Origin: UBA3071 sp965369635
GTDB lineage: Bacteria > Chloroflexota > Anaerolineae > UBA3071
NCBI GenBank assembly: GCA_965369635.1
Contig: CBDURC010000024.1
Coordinates: 1-18,550, forward strand
Direction: 5' to 3'
Length of the DNA stretch: 18,550 nucleotides
Made by a program: the position numbers and the translations under genes. The notes beneath the pieces were generated by a model. It was not told the DNA's origin, searched no databases, and worked only from the letters and a program-made list of their open reading frames with translations. Of this stretch, positions 12,481 through 18,550 are shown in pieces; position 1 is the stretch's first letter, and each line of letters begins with the position of its first letter.

Positions 12481-13872
12481 TCACACGACAAGCACCAGTA
12501 TCAGGTCATTGACGTTGGTGTTCGTGGGGCCAGTGAAGATGAGGTCGCCTAGTGCAGCGAAAAAGGGGTAGGAATCGTTGTTCGTCAGGTGCGCGGCAGC
12601 GTCGAGGCCCAGCGCCTGCGCTCTGGAGAGGGTAGAGCCGGTGGCCACCGCTCCCGCCGCATCGGTGGGACCATCGGTGCCATCGGTGGCCAGGCTGATG
12701 ATCATCACCCGTTCCCAGCCGTCGAGGGCCATCGCCGCAGCCAGCGCCAGCTCCTGGTTGCGGCCGCCTTTGCCCTCGCCGCGCACGGTGACCGTCGTCT
12801 CGCCGCCCAGGATCAAGCAGGCCGGCGGTGCCAACGGCGCGCCACTGTCCACCATCTCCTTGGCCAGCGCCACGCATACTTTGGCCACCTCTCGCGCCTC
12901 TCCCTCAGCGTAGGTCGTGAGAATCTGCGATTGGAAGCCAAGCGCTTGCGCCTGCGCCAACGCCGCGCGGGCGGCCATGCGATTGTCGCCGATGATCAGA
13001 TTCTGCACCAGCTGGAAGCAGGCCTCGCCCGGCTTGGGCGTCTCGACGACGTCCCCAGCCATGCCCCGCCGCAGAAAAACGACGACGCTGGTCGGCACAG
13101 CCTCCAGGACGGCGTAGCGTTCCAGCACGCCGTAGGCATCGGCGAAGGTGGTGGGATCGGGCACGGTGGGGCCAGAAGCTATGGTGTCCAGGGGACTGCC
13201 CACCACATCGGAGAGGATGAGGCAAACGAGAGTGGCCGGCGCAGCGCGACGCGCGAGTTGTCCTCCCTTGAGCTGCGAACAATGCTTGCGCACGCTGTTG
13301 AACTCGTTGATCGTCGCTCCGCTGCGCAGCAGCACATCGGTGAGAGCCTGGAGGTCATCCAGGGTGATGCCCGGGGCCGGCAGTGGCAGCAACGCCGAGC
13401 CACCGCCGGAGATGAGGCAGATGACCAGGTCTCGCTCGGTCAGTCCGCCAAGCAGGCCGAAGATGCGCCGTGCCCCCGCCATTCCCGCCGCATCGGGCAG
13501 CGGATGGCCAGCTTCTATGATATCCAGCGCTGGGGGCAGGGAGAGGCGAAAGGAACCGAACGGAGAGAGATGCGAGCCGAAGGTGACTTGCCAGCGAGAG
13601 GCAGTGTGGCCCTGTTTCACGTTGACCACGCCCGCTGTCAGGTGATCACCCAGCAATTCGGCGACGGCGATGGCCATAGGGCTGCCCGCCTTTCCGCCGC
13701 CGACGACGAAGACCCGCTCGAAGCCACTCAGGTCATAGCGTCGCTCGGCGACATGCAGCCACCGTCCCTCGCGGCGCACGTGGCGTCGAACGGCCTGCTC
13801 GGGGTCCACGGCGTTCAGCGCCGTGGTCATGATCTCCACTGCCTTCTGCCGCCAGGGGTGTTCCTTGTCCAT
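12481..13872 (-). CDS. Glycerate 2-kinase (DUF4147 plus MOFRL domains)
   Basis: A 463-residue class II glycerate kinase, which phosphorylates D-glycerate to 2-phosphoglycerate in serine, glyoxylate or sugar-acid catabolism. N-terminal DUF4147 domain: VGGGKAG (57-63), EAGHPLPD (120-127), SGGGSALLP (155-163), NSVRKHCSQLKGG (192-204), LSDVVGSPLDTIASGPT (220-236). The C-terminal MOFRL domain contains GGETTVTVRGEGKGGRNQE and ATDGTDGPTDAAGA. The ATG at 13872 is chosen because GGAAGGA lies 7 nt upstream; an in-frame TTG seven codons earlier is less likely. The stretch between VKQGH and DIIEAGHP (about 91-117) seems longer than usual for the family. It lies 24 nt after the solute-binding lipoprotein gene. 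Confidence 0.92.
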   Translation of the reverse strand: MDKEHPWRQKAVEIMTTALNAVDPEQAVRRHVRREGRWLHVAERRYDLSGFERVFVVGGGKAGSPMAIAVAELLGDHLTAGVVNVKQGHTASRWQVTFGSHLSPFGSFRLSLPPALDIIEAGHPLPDAAGMAGARRIFGLLGGLTERDLVICLISGGGSALLPLPAPGITLDDLQALTDVLLRSGATINEFNSVRKHCSQLKGGQLARRAAPATLVCLILSDVVGSPLDTIASGPTVPDPTTFADAYGVLERYAVLEAVPTSVVVFLRRGMAGDVVETPKPGEACFQLVQNLIIGDNRMAARAALAQAQALGFQSQILTTYAEGEAREVAKVCVALAKEMVDSGAPLAPPACLILGGETTVTVRGEGKGGRNQELALAAAMALDGWERVMIISLATDGTDGPTDAAGAVATGSTLSRAQALGLDAAAHLTNNDSYPFFAALGDLIFTGPTNTNVNDLILVLVV

Positions 13873-13896
13873 AGGCTTGTCCTTCCGCTGCAACGG

Positions 13897-15243
13897 CTAC
13901 GAACCGGCGGCTTCCAGCGCCTGCTCCACAGCTTCCTCAGGCGATGCTGAACCGGACAGCACGTCGCGCACGGCCTGCTGCAGCCAGCGGGCGGTCTCCA
14001 CGTAACCTGCACCGCTGGGGCGAAACGTCGCCGCTTCAAGCTGCGTGCCCAGGAAGGCAGCGTACTCATCCTCGGTGCCCCAGGCGTCGAGGGCCGAACG
14101 GCGCGTGGGCAACCGTCTGGCCGCCTGCGTCCATGCTGCACTGTGCTCGGGCGCCAGCAGCCATTCGACAAACTGGGTGGCTGCAGCCTGATGGACTGCG
14201 TCTGTTGCGACGATAGCCAGGGCCCAGCCTCGGCTGATGGTCACTGCCTGTCCGCCCATGGTGGGCAAGGCTGCAAAGCCGCTGTCCTTCAGCGCGTCAC
14301 GCTCCGCCAGGTAGCGGCTGGCGAGCGCGTTGGTCATCTCTGCATCACCCGAGAGATAGGCCTGCCAGCAGGCCTCCACGTTAGCGAAGGTCAGCACCTG
14401 GGGAGGGATGCGGCGGCGCTGAGCACCCTGCTGGTAGAACGTCAGCATCTCCCGCAGGGGCTGCTCCGCCAGCGATAGCTGGCGCGTCGCCTCGTCGAAC
14501 TTCCCACCTGCGCCCAGGTACTGGATCAGCGACGCGTCGTTGAGCAACTCCTCACGCCCCGCAGCAGGGAAGATGTATGTCCCCCTGCCCGACAGCAACT
14601 CGTCCCAGGTGGAGGGCGGCTGCTGCACCTTGTCGGTACGGTACACCAGGTGCTGCACATCGGCCTCGAACTGCACAGCGTACCACTGCTTGTCGAACTG
14701 GCCGACATTGAGGGCAAAGGGGAAGAGATCGTCACGCAACTCAGCGGACAGCAAGCCGTCCAGCGGCTGCAGCAACCCGTTCTGCACGGCTGCCGGCAGG
14801 TCGCTGGTATCAATGGTGATCACATCGGGCAGGACACTGGGTGCGGCGGCCTTGGCAGTGCGCAGGAAATCGAGGATCCCCCCCTTGCCGTGGGCTGCTT
14901 TGAGGATGGGCTGCACGCCGATATCGGGGTGCATGGTCACGAAGCCCGCCATTTGCTGGGCCAGAACCTCGCCGCTGGCATCGCCGGCAGACGTCGAGAA
15001 AAACTCCGGCGTCCACCAGGTGAGGGTGATACCACCAGAGGGGACGGGAGCGACGGTGGGTGAAAGCTCGGCGACGACGTCCGCCTCCTCGGCGGGCAGC
15101 TCCTCCGGCGGGGAGGACGCCGGCGGCGCAGGAACGGGCGACGACAGCGACTGTCCGCAGGCGGCCAGCAGCAGGCAGCCCAATCCAATGGCGACAGCCA
15201 AAGTAGTGAACCACATGATACGTGCATGTCTGTTGTTGTTCAC
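13897..15243 (-). CDS. Extracellular solute-binding lipoprotein (SBP family 1, sugar-type)
   Basis: A 448-residue ABC-type binding protein. The signal peptide ends in the lipobox LLAAC with Cys29, followed by a Ser/Pro-rich tether (about 30-65). The mature protein begins ITLTWWTPE, and segments typical of family 1 follow: LPDVITIDTSDLPAAVQNGLLQPLDGLL, VQFEADVQHLVYRTDKVQQPPSTWDELL, and ISRGWALAIVATDAVHQAAATQFVEWLL. Such proteins bind oligosaccharides, polyols or glycerol phosphates outside the membrane. The start is GTG at 15243 with AAGGAGG (15248-15254, complement) upstream; an earlier in-frame TTG would overlap the ribosome site. No permease is in the window; the neighbouring glycerate kinase makes a glycerate-related ligand conceivable but unproven. 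Confidence 0.87.
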   Translation of the reverse strand: MNNNRHARIMWFTTLAVAIGLGCLLLAACGQSLSSPVPAPPASSPPEELPAEEADVVAELSPTVAPVPSGGITLTWWTPEFFSTSAGDASGEVLAQQMAGFVTMHPDIGVQPILKAAHGKGGILDFLRTAKAAAPSVLPDVITIDTSDLPAAVQNGLLQPLDGLLSAELRDDLFPFALNVGQFDKQWYAVQFEADVQHLVYRTDKVQQPPSTWDELLSGRGTYIFPAAGREELLNDASLIQYLGAGGKFDEATRQLSLAEQPLREMLTFYQQGAQRRRIPPQVLTFANVEACWQAYLSGDAEMTNALASRYLAERDALKDSGFAALPTMGGQAVTISRGWALAIVATDAVHQAAATQFVEWLLAPEHSAAWTQAARRLPTRRSALDAWGTEDEYAAFLGTQLEAATFRPSGAGYVETARWLQQAVRDVLSGSASPEEAVEQALEAAGS

Positions 15244-15318
15244 GTTGCCTCCTTGTTCAAAGTTCAAAACAGCGGAGGGCTAGGGAAACAACCCACACTC
15301 CCTCTGTCTGCTGCCTGG

Positions 15319-15327
15319 ATTATAACA
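15319..15327 (-). promoter_or_regulatory. Extended -10 promoter of the solute-binding lipoprotein and kinase genes
   Basis: On the minus strand, TGT TATAAT: a perfect -10 (15319-15324) with TGn extension (15325-15327). The best -35 is TTGTCG with a 16-nt spacer. The leader to the GTG start is about 70 nt. Confidence 0.68.
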
Positions 15328-15384
15328 CAACTTCTCAAGGCGACAAACGACCGCCAAGAGTCAAAAGCTTACGAGAATCGGGTC

Positions 15385-15413
15385 TTGACAAAAGCCTCCC
15401 CTTGCCCTATCAT
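15385..15413 (+). promoter_or_regulatory. Near-consensus sigma-70 promoter of the duplicated-domain lipoprotein gene
   Basis: A perfect -35 TTGACA (15385-15390), a 17-nt spacer, and -10 TATCAT (15408-15413, 5 of 6). It is divergent from the promoter at 15319-15327, with about 60 nt between the two elements, so one regulator could control both. The leader is about 100 nt and contains CCTGTCAGACCGGTCAGG (15432-15449), a short imperfect palindrome. Confidence 0.82.
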
Positions 15414-15521
15414 ACACCTGTGAAGCGAGAACCTGTCAGACCGGTCAGGATGGAACCAATTCACCGATTCAGCAGTCTAATATTCAAAGGTACCACCCAG
15501 CAGTGACATAGGAGGGCGATG

Positions 15522-16184
15522 ATGAACAGACGAGCGTTCTTCGCTTGGCTGGCCCTGCTGACTCTCCTGTCGGCAGGCGCAATCTCCTGCTTGCCTTGGC
15601 AGCGCCAGCCGGAGGGCCAGTTGGTCTACGCCGGGCCGACGGAGCAGGGTACTCCCGCAGGGGATTTCCTGCCGGGCACCGACATTCAGTACGTAGGGCT
15701 GACCGACCAGGGAGCCGAGGTGCTCATTGGAGGGCAGCAAGCAGTGAAGAAGAAGGGCGATTCGCTCGATTGGGACGGGCATCCCCTCCCCGGCGTCACG
15801 TTGAACCTCAACCAGCGCATCGTGTGGTTCACCGAGCAGAAGCTGCACGCCGCGGGCACGGCTCGCCTGACCCTAGAAGGGACCCAGCCGGTCGCCATGC
15901 CCTTCCCCGAGGAGGCGACAGCGCTCTACAAGCTGCCCACGACCTACAATGTGAAGCGAAGCGAGACCATCCCCGGCACAACCATCACCTACGTGGGCTC
16001 CAGTGAGAAGGGTGCAGAGCTGAGCGGCGTCGAGGGCTATCCCCATCGAGGGATCGCTGATTCCATCACCTGGGAGGGCAAGCTGCTGGACCTGGTCTTC
16101 CTCAAAGTGACGATGCGGGTGGTTTTCTTCAACGAAGAGCAGTTGCAGGTGGCCGGCCTGGCGACCATTGGCCTGACGCCCTGA
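15522..16184 (+). CDS. Probable lipoprotein with two tandem copies of an uncharacterised domain
   Basis: 220 residues, family not recognised. Residues 1-22 form a signal peptide with a possible lipobox (AGAISC, Cys23). The mature part has two homologous units about 100 residues apart. Unit 1 (about 50-118) starts LPGTDIQYVGLTDQGAEV, contains DSLDWDG and RIVWFTEQKLHAAGTARLTL. Unit 2 (about 150-218) starts IPGTTITYVGSSEKGAEL, contains DSITWEG and RVVFFNEEQLQVAGLATIGL. Each unit is mainly beta-strand by appearance. The second of two adjacent ATGs (15522) is preferred, because AGGAGGG (15510-15516) is too close to the first (15519). It lies 24 nt before the Tat phosphoesterase gene, likely as one transcript. 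It may be a cell-surface binding or structural protein; this is a guess. Confidence 0.8.
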   Translation: MNRRAFFAWLALLTLLSAGAISCLPWQRQPEGQLVYAGPTEQGTPAGDFLPGTDIQYVGLTDQGAEVLIGGQQAVKKKGDSLDWDGHPLPGVTLNLNQRIVWFTEQKLHAAGTARLTLEGTQPVAMPFPEEATALYKLPTTYNVKRSETIPGTTITYVGSSEKGAELSGVEGYPHRGIADSITWEGKLLDLVFLKVTMRVVFFNEEQLQVAGLATIGLTP

Positions 16185-16208
16185 GGCCCATTCCAGAACA
16201 AGACCTCC

Positions 16209-17075
16209 ATGGAAAACATGGAAGAGAAGAAGCTGACTCGTCGCACCTTCCTGCGGCGCACGCTGGCCGCGGGGTTGGGCCTGGGTCTGGCCGGAGCGGC
16301 ATGTGGCAGTTATGCGCGCCTGCTGGAGCCACGCTGGTTCGATGTCGAAGAGGTGACGATACCACTGCCAAGGCTGCCACGTACACTGGACGGACTCACC
16401 ATCGCCCACCTGAGCGATTTGCACCTGGGGCCCTATCTGGGAGCAGCGGAGTTGGCGCATGCTGTGGAGATGGTGCAACGGCTGAGCCCGCAACTGGTGG
16501 TCATCAGCGGCGATTTCGTCAGCCGTGGCAGCGAATGGCAGCGTGAGGAGATGCTGGCGCCACTGGCCGCGCTGCAGGCGGTCTCGGGCGTCTTCGCCGT
16601 GCTGGGCAATCACGATCACTGGACGGACCCCGCCTGGGTGGCCGCCACGGTGCAGCGGCTGGGCGTCACGGTGCTTTCCAATAGCGCTCATCGCCTGAGC
16701 GATTCCGAACACGGTTTGTGGCTGATAGGTGTGGACGATATCTGGGTAGGCGCCGAGGATCTGGAGCGCGCACTGGTGGGGGTGCCAGAAAGCAGTTGCA
16801 GGCTGCTCCTGGCGCACGAGCCCGACTTCGCCGACAAGGCCGCACGCTGGGGCATTGACCTGCAGCTTTCGGGACACAGCCATGGCGGCCAGGTACGGCT
16901 GCCGCTCCTCGGCGCACCGCTGTTGCCGCTCTGGGGCCGCAAGTATCCCATCGGCTTGCAGCGGGCGGGCGACACCTGGGTCTACACCAACCGCGGCCTG
17001 GGAGTGATTGAGCCGCCGGTGCGTTTCAACTGCCGCCCAGAAGTGACGCTGCTGACGCTGAAGAGAAATCAGTGA
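16209..17075 (+). CDS. Tat-exported metallophosphoesterase (YaeI/YkuE-like)
   Basis: A 288-residue calcineurin-like phosphoesterase. The N-terminus has a twin-arginine signal (LTRRTFLRRTLAAGLGLGLAGAA, 9-31) ending near Cys32, so it could be a Tat lipoprotein or be cleaved. Metal ligands appear in order: SDLHLG (Asp70, His72), GDFVSRG (Asp102), GNHDHW (Asn134, His135), AHEPD (His203) and GHSHGGQ (His223, His225). Tat-exported relatives such as YkuE act on phosphoesters at the cell surface, and YaeI-type enzymes on lipid-linked pyrophosphates; the substrate here is unknown. The start at 16209 lacks a strong ribosome site; an ATG three codons later is possible. The window shows it co-oriented with the duplicated-domain lipoprotein. 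Confidence 0.9.
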   Translation: MENMEEKKLTRRTFLRRTLAAGLGLGLAGAACGSYARLLEPRWFDVEEVTIPLPRLPRTLDGLTIAHLSDLHLGPYLGAAELAHAVEMVQRLSPQLVVISGDFVSRGSEWQREEMLAPLAALQAVSGVFAVLGNHDHWTDPAWVAATVQRLGVTVLSNSAHRLSDSEHGLWLIGVDDIWVGAEDLERALVGVPESSCRLLLAHEPDFADKAARWGIDLQLSGHSHGGQVRLPLLGAPLLPLWGRKYPIGLQRAGDTWVYTNRGLGVIEPPVRFNCRPEVTLLTLKRNQ

Positions 17076-17113
17076 AATCTGCGTAATCTGCGGTTTGGTT
17101 CCGGCTTGGCCGG
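17071..17113. repeat. Short direct repeat and small hairpin between convergent genes
   Basis: AATCTGCGT and AATCTGCGG follow each other (17076-17093), then CCGGC-TTG-GCCGG (17101-17113) forms a 5-bp hairpin before GTTAGGTTTC. The hairpin may be a weak terminator between the phosphoesterase (stop 17075) and the convergent RNA methyltransferase (stop 17124), but stem and U tract are both poor. Confidence 0.4.
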
Positions 17114-17123
17114 GTTAGGTTTC

Positions 17124-18458
17124 TCACTCCACCTTCACGTACAATCCCACAGACTCCACGTGATAGGTCTGCGGGAACATGTCCACCGGCTGCACTTCCG
17201 CCAACCGATAGCCAGCTTGCACGAACGACTGGGCATCGCGGGCCAGTATGGCCGGGTCGCAGGAGACGTAAGCCACACGCCGTGGCCCCAGCCGCGCCAG
17301 CGCAGCCACCGCCTCGGCCCCCATCCCCCGTCGCGGCGGATCTACCACCGCCAGGTCAATCCCTTTGCCGAAACTCGCCGGGGCTGCTTCCTGGTCATCG
17401 TCAACCGATTGCTCCGGCGGGACCTCCGCGGCCGTTACCCACGCCGCCAACACCTCCTCCACCGGCCCCTCGATCAGCGCCACGTTCTGCAACCCCTTGG
17501 CCTCGACGTTCCAGAGGAAATCGACGCACGCGCTCGGGGCAGCCTCAATGCCGGTGACTTCGGCCACCCGCTCGGCCAGGGCCAGCCCGAAGAGCCCCAC
17601 GCCGCAGTAGGCGTCGAGCAAACGGTCGTCCGGCCCCGGCTCCAGACCAGCAGCCACCGTCTCCATCAGCGCCTCGGCCCCCGCCGTGTTCACCTGGAAG
17701 AAACTCTCCGCCGAAACGCGGTAGCGGTGACCGGCCACCTCTTCCTCAATGTACGCACGGCCGGCCAGGATGAGCGGCGGATCGCGGCGTCGCAGCAGCA
17801 CAGCCGACATGGCCACGTCCACCTCCAGCCCCGGCGCGGCGTCCTTCTTCGTCTCCAGGATGAGCATCTGCTCCTCCATGGCGATGCCCGCCCGCAAGCT
17901 GAGGCGGGCCAGTTCGGGCAACTCCAGATCGAGCGCCTCGTGCAACTCATCCAGCAGGGGGTGCAGCAGCAAACATCTATCCACGGGGATGATCTCGTGG
18001 CTGCCACCGACGCGGAAGCCAATGTGGCCCTGCGGATCCACGGCGAACTGCGCGTGGTTGCGGTAGCCCCACGGCTCGCCCACGGCGCGGGTGGGTCGCA
18101 CCGGCGGATCAGGCAGATGGCCCAAGCGCGTCAGTTGGTCGCGCACGATCTCCTGCTTCAGCGTCAGTTGGCGAGCATAGGCGACGTGCTGCCACTGGCA
18201 GCCGCCGCAGCGCCCCGGGCCGAAGTAGGGGCACGGCGGCTCGACGCGGTCCGGGCTGGGATCGAGCACCTCCAGCAGCCGTGCCCGCGCCCAGCGGGCT
18301 TTCTCTTGCACCACCTCCACGCGCACCGTTTCGCCGGGGATGGCGTAGGGCACGAAGACCACCTTGCCCTCGTGGCGGCCCAGCGCTTCGCCGCCGTGGG
18401 CGATGGCGGTCAGGTGAAGGGGGAAAGGTTTGCTCATTCCAGTGGGTTTGTTGGTCAC
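17124..18458 (-). CDS. rlmD: 23S rRNA (uracil-5)-methyltransferase, RlmD/TrmA family
   Basis: A 444-residue SAM-dependent RNA m5U methyltransferase. An N-terminal TRAM domain (about 10-65) is followed by the iron-sulfur cysteines CPYFGPGRCGGC (Cys76, Cys84, Cys87) and Cys162 (VDRCLLLHP). The catalytic domain has ESFFQVN (251-257), motif I DAYCGVGLFGLALA (282-295), VDPPRRGM (372-379), SCDP with nucleophile Cys400, and HVES (433-436) with the general-base Glu. A 25-residue acidic insert (about 341-366) precedes motif IV. The start is GTG at 18458 with GGAG 7 nt upstream; an ATG seven codons later lacks a ribosome site. The exact target uridine (1939, 747 or tRNA 54) cannot be fixed; the four-cysteine cluster excludes classical cluster-free TrmA. 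Confidence 0.88.
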   Translation of the reverse strand: MTNKPTGMSKPFPLHLTAIAHGGEALGRHEGKVVFVPYAIPGETVRVEVVQEKARWARARLLEVLDPSPDRVEPPCPYFGPGRCGGCQWQHVAYARQLTLKQEIVRDQLTRLGHLPDPPVRPTRAVGEPWGYRNHAQFAVDPQGHIGFRVGGSHEIIPVDRCLLLHPLLDELHEALDLELPELARLSLRAGIAMEEQMLILETKKDAAPGLEVDVAMSAVLLRRRDPPLILAGRAYIEEEVAGHRYRVSAESFFQVNTAGAEALMETVAAGLEPGPDDRLLDAYCGVGLFGLALAERVAEVTGIEAAPSACVDFLWNVEAKGLQNVALIEGPVEEVLAAWVTAAEVPPEQSVDDDQEAAPASFGKGIDLAVVDPPRRGMGAEAVAALARLGPRRVAYVSCDPAILARDAQSFVQAGYRLAEVQPVDMFPQTYHVESVGLYVKVE

Positions 18459-18482
18459 GTCTCTGCTCCAATGAATGAGGGA

Positions 18483-18530
18483 AACTGGTAGACTGGGAAA
18501 TTGGTAAACTGGTACGCTGGCAACTTGGCA
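18483..18530. repeat. Degenerate 8-bp tandem repeat array (six units) upstream of the RNA methyltransferase
   Basis: The units are AACTGGTA, GACTGGGA, AATTGGTA, AACTGGTA, CGCTGGCA and ACTTGGCA. The core TGG is invariant and the period is exactly eight. The array lies 25 nt upstream of the rlmD start codon, so it would fall in the promoter or leader. The window ends shortly after in ACCTACCAAT, which hints that related sequence continues on the other strand. Confidence 0.72.
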
Positions 18531-18550
18531 GACCGCACCAACCTACCAAT

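Noticed and set aside
12589..13950. A 453-codon open frame on the plus strand, opposite glycerate kinase
   Set aside because: It is antisense to a gene with clear motifs on the minus strand; its product has Arg/His/Gln-rich, low-complexity composition typical of a high-GC shadow frame.
17106..18491. A 461-codon open frame on the plus strand, opposite the RNA methyltransferase
   Set aside because: It is fully antisense to a gene with all RlmD/TrmA motifs; the product is His/Arg/Gln-rich without any recognisable domain.

Overview
This window looks like an ordinary chromosomal stretch from a GC-rich bacterium. It is most likely an uncultured member of the Chloroflexota (Anaerolineae-like). That assignment is an inference from gene style: a RsmD with APPQY in place of the usual PPY motif, a divergent TyrA, a YqeC-MocA fusion, TTG/GTG starts with AGGAGG-type ribosome sites, and dispersed palindromic and octameric repeats. 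No rRNA or phylogenetic marker was available to prove it. No insertion sequence, prophage, CRISPR array or defence system is visible.

Layout. (1) 1-452, plus strand: 3' end of an EcfT transporter gene, closed by a hairpin shared with the convergent neighbour. (2) 519-4934, minus strand: a tight five-gene operon read in the order two-domain GNAT, HAD hydrolase, 61-residue membrane protein, aconitase-X catalytic subunit, YqeC-MocA fusion. It has a plausible promoter at 4965-4993 and a terminator at 489-510. (3) 5007-6049, minus strand: a tRNA-fMet/tRNA-Met unit with a near-consensus promoter and a terminator, and a tRNA-Leu(CAG) with its own promoter followed by an FtsB/DivIC-like gene. (4) 6070-8036, minus strand: SecG followed by a membrane-anchored peptide-type solute-binding protein. 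(5) 8233-12146, minus strand: a six-gene run of M50 protease, HD-domain protein, TyrA-like dehydrogenase, GIY-YIG protein, family-2 glycosyltransferase and RsmD, with an extended -10 promoter. (6) 12481-15243, minus strand: a lipoprotein solute-binding protein and glycerate 2-kinase. (7) 15522-17075, plus strand, divergent from (6): a lipoprotein with a duplicated domain and a Tat-exported metallophosphoesterase. (8) 17124-18458, minus strand: an RlmD/TrmA-family RNA uracil methyltransferase, with a degenerate octamer array upstream.

Function. Most genes are housekeeping: rRNA methylation, initiator and elongator tRNAs, protein export, division, aromatic amino acid synthesis and glycerate use. 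The least ordinary unit is operon (2). A lone aconitase-X large subunit lies 4 nt from a molybdenum-cofactor maturation fusion whose interdomain linker is encoded by a 55-bp nested palindrome. I do not see a convincing wholly new system. The best leads are that operon, its in-frame repeat, and the uncharacterised duplicated-domain lipoprotein beside the Tat phosphoesterase.
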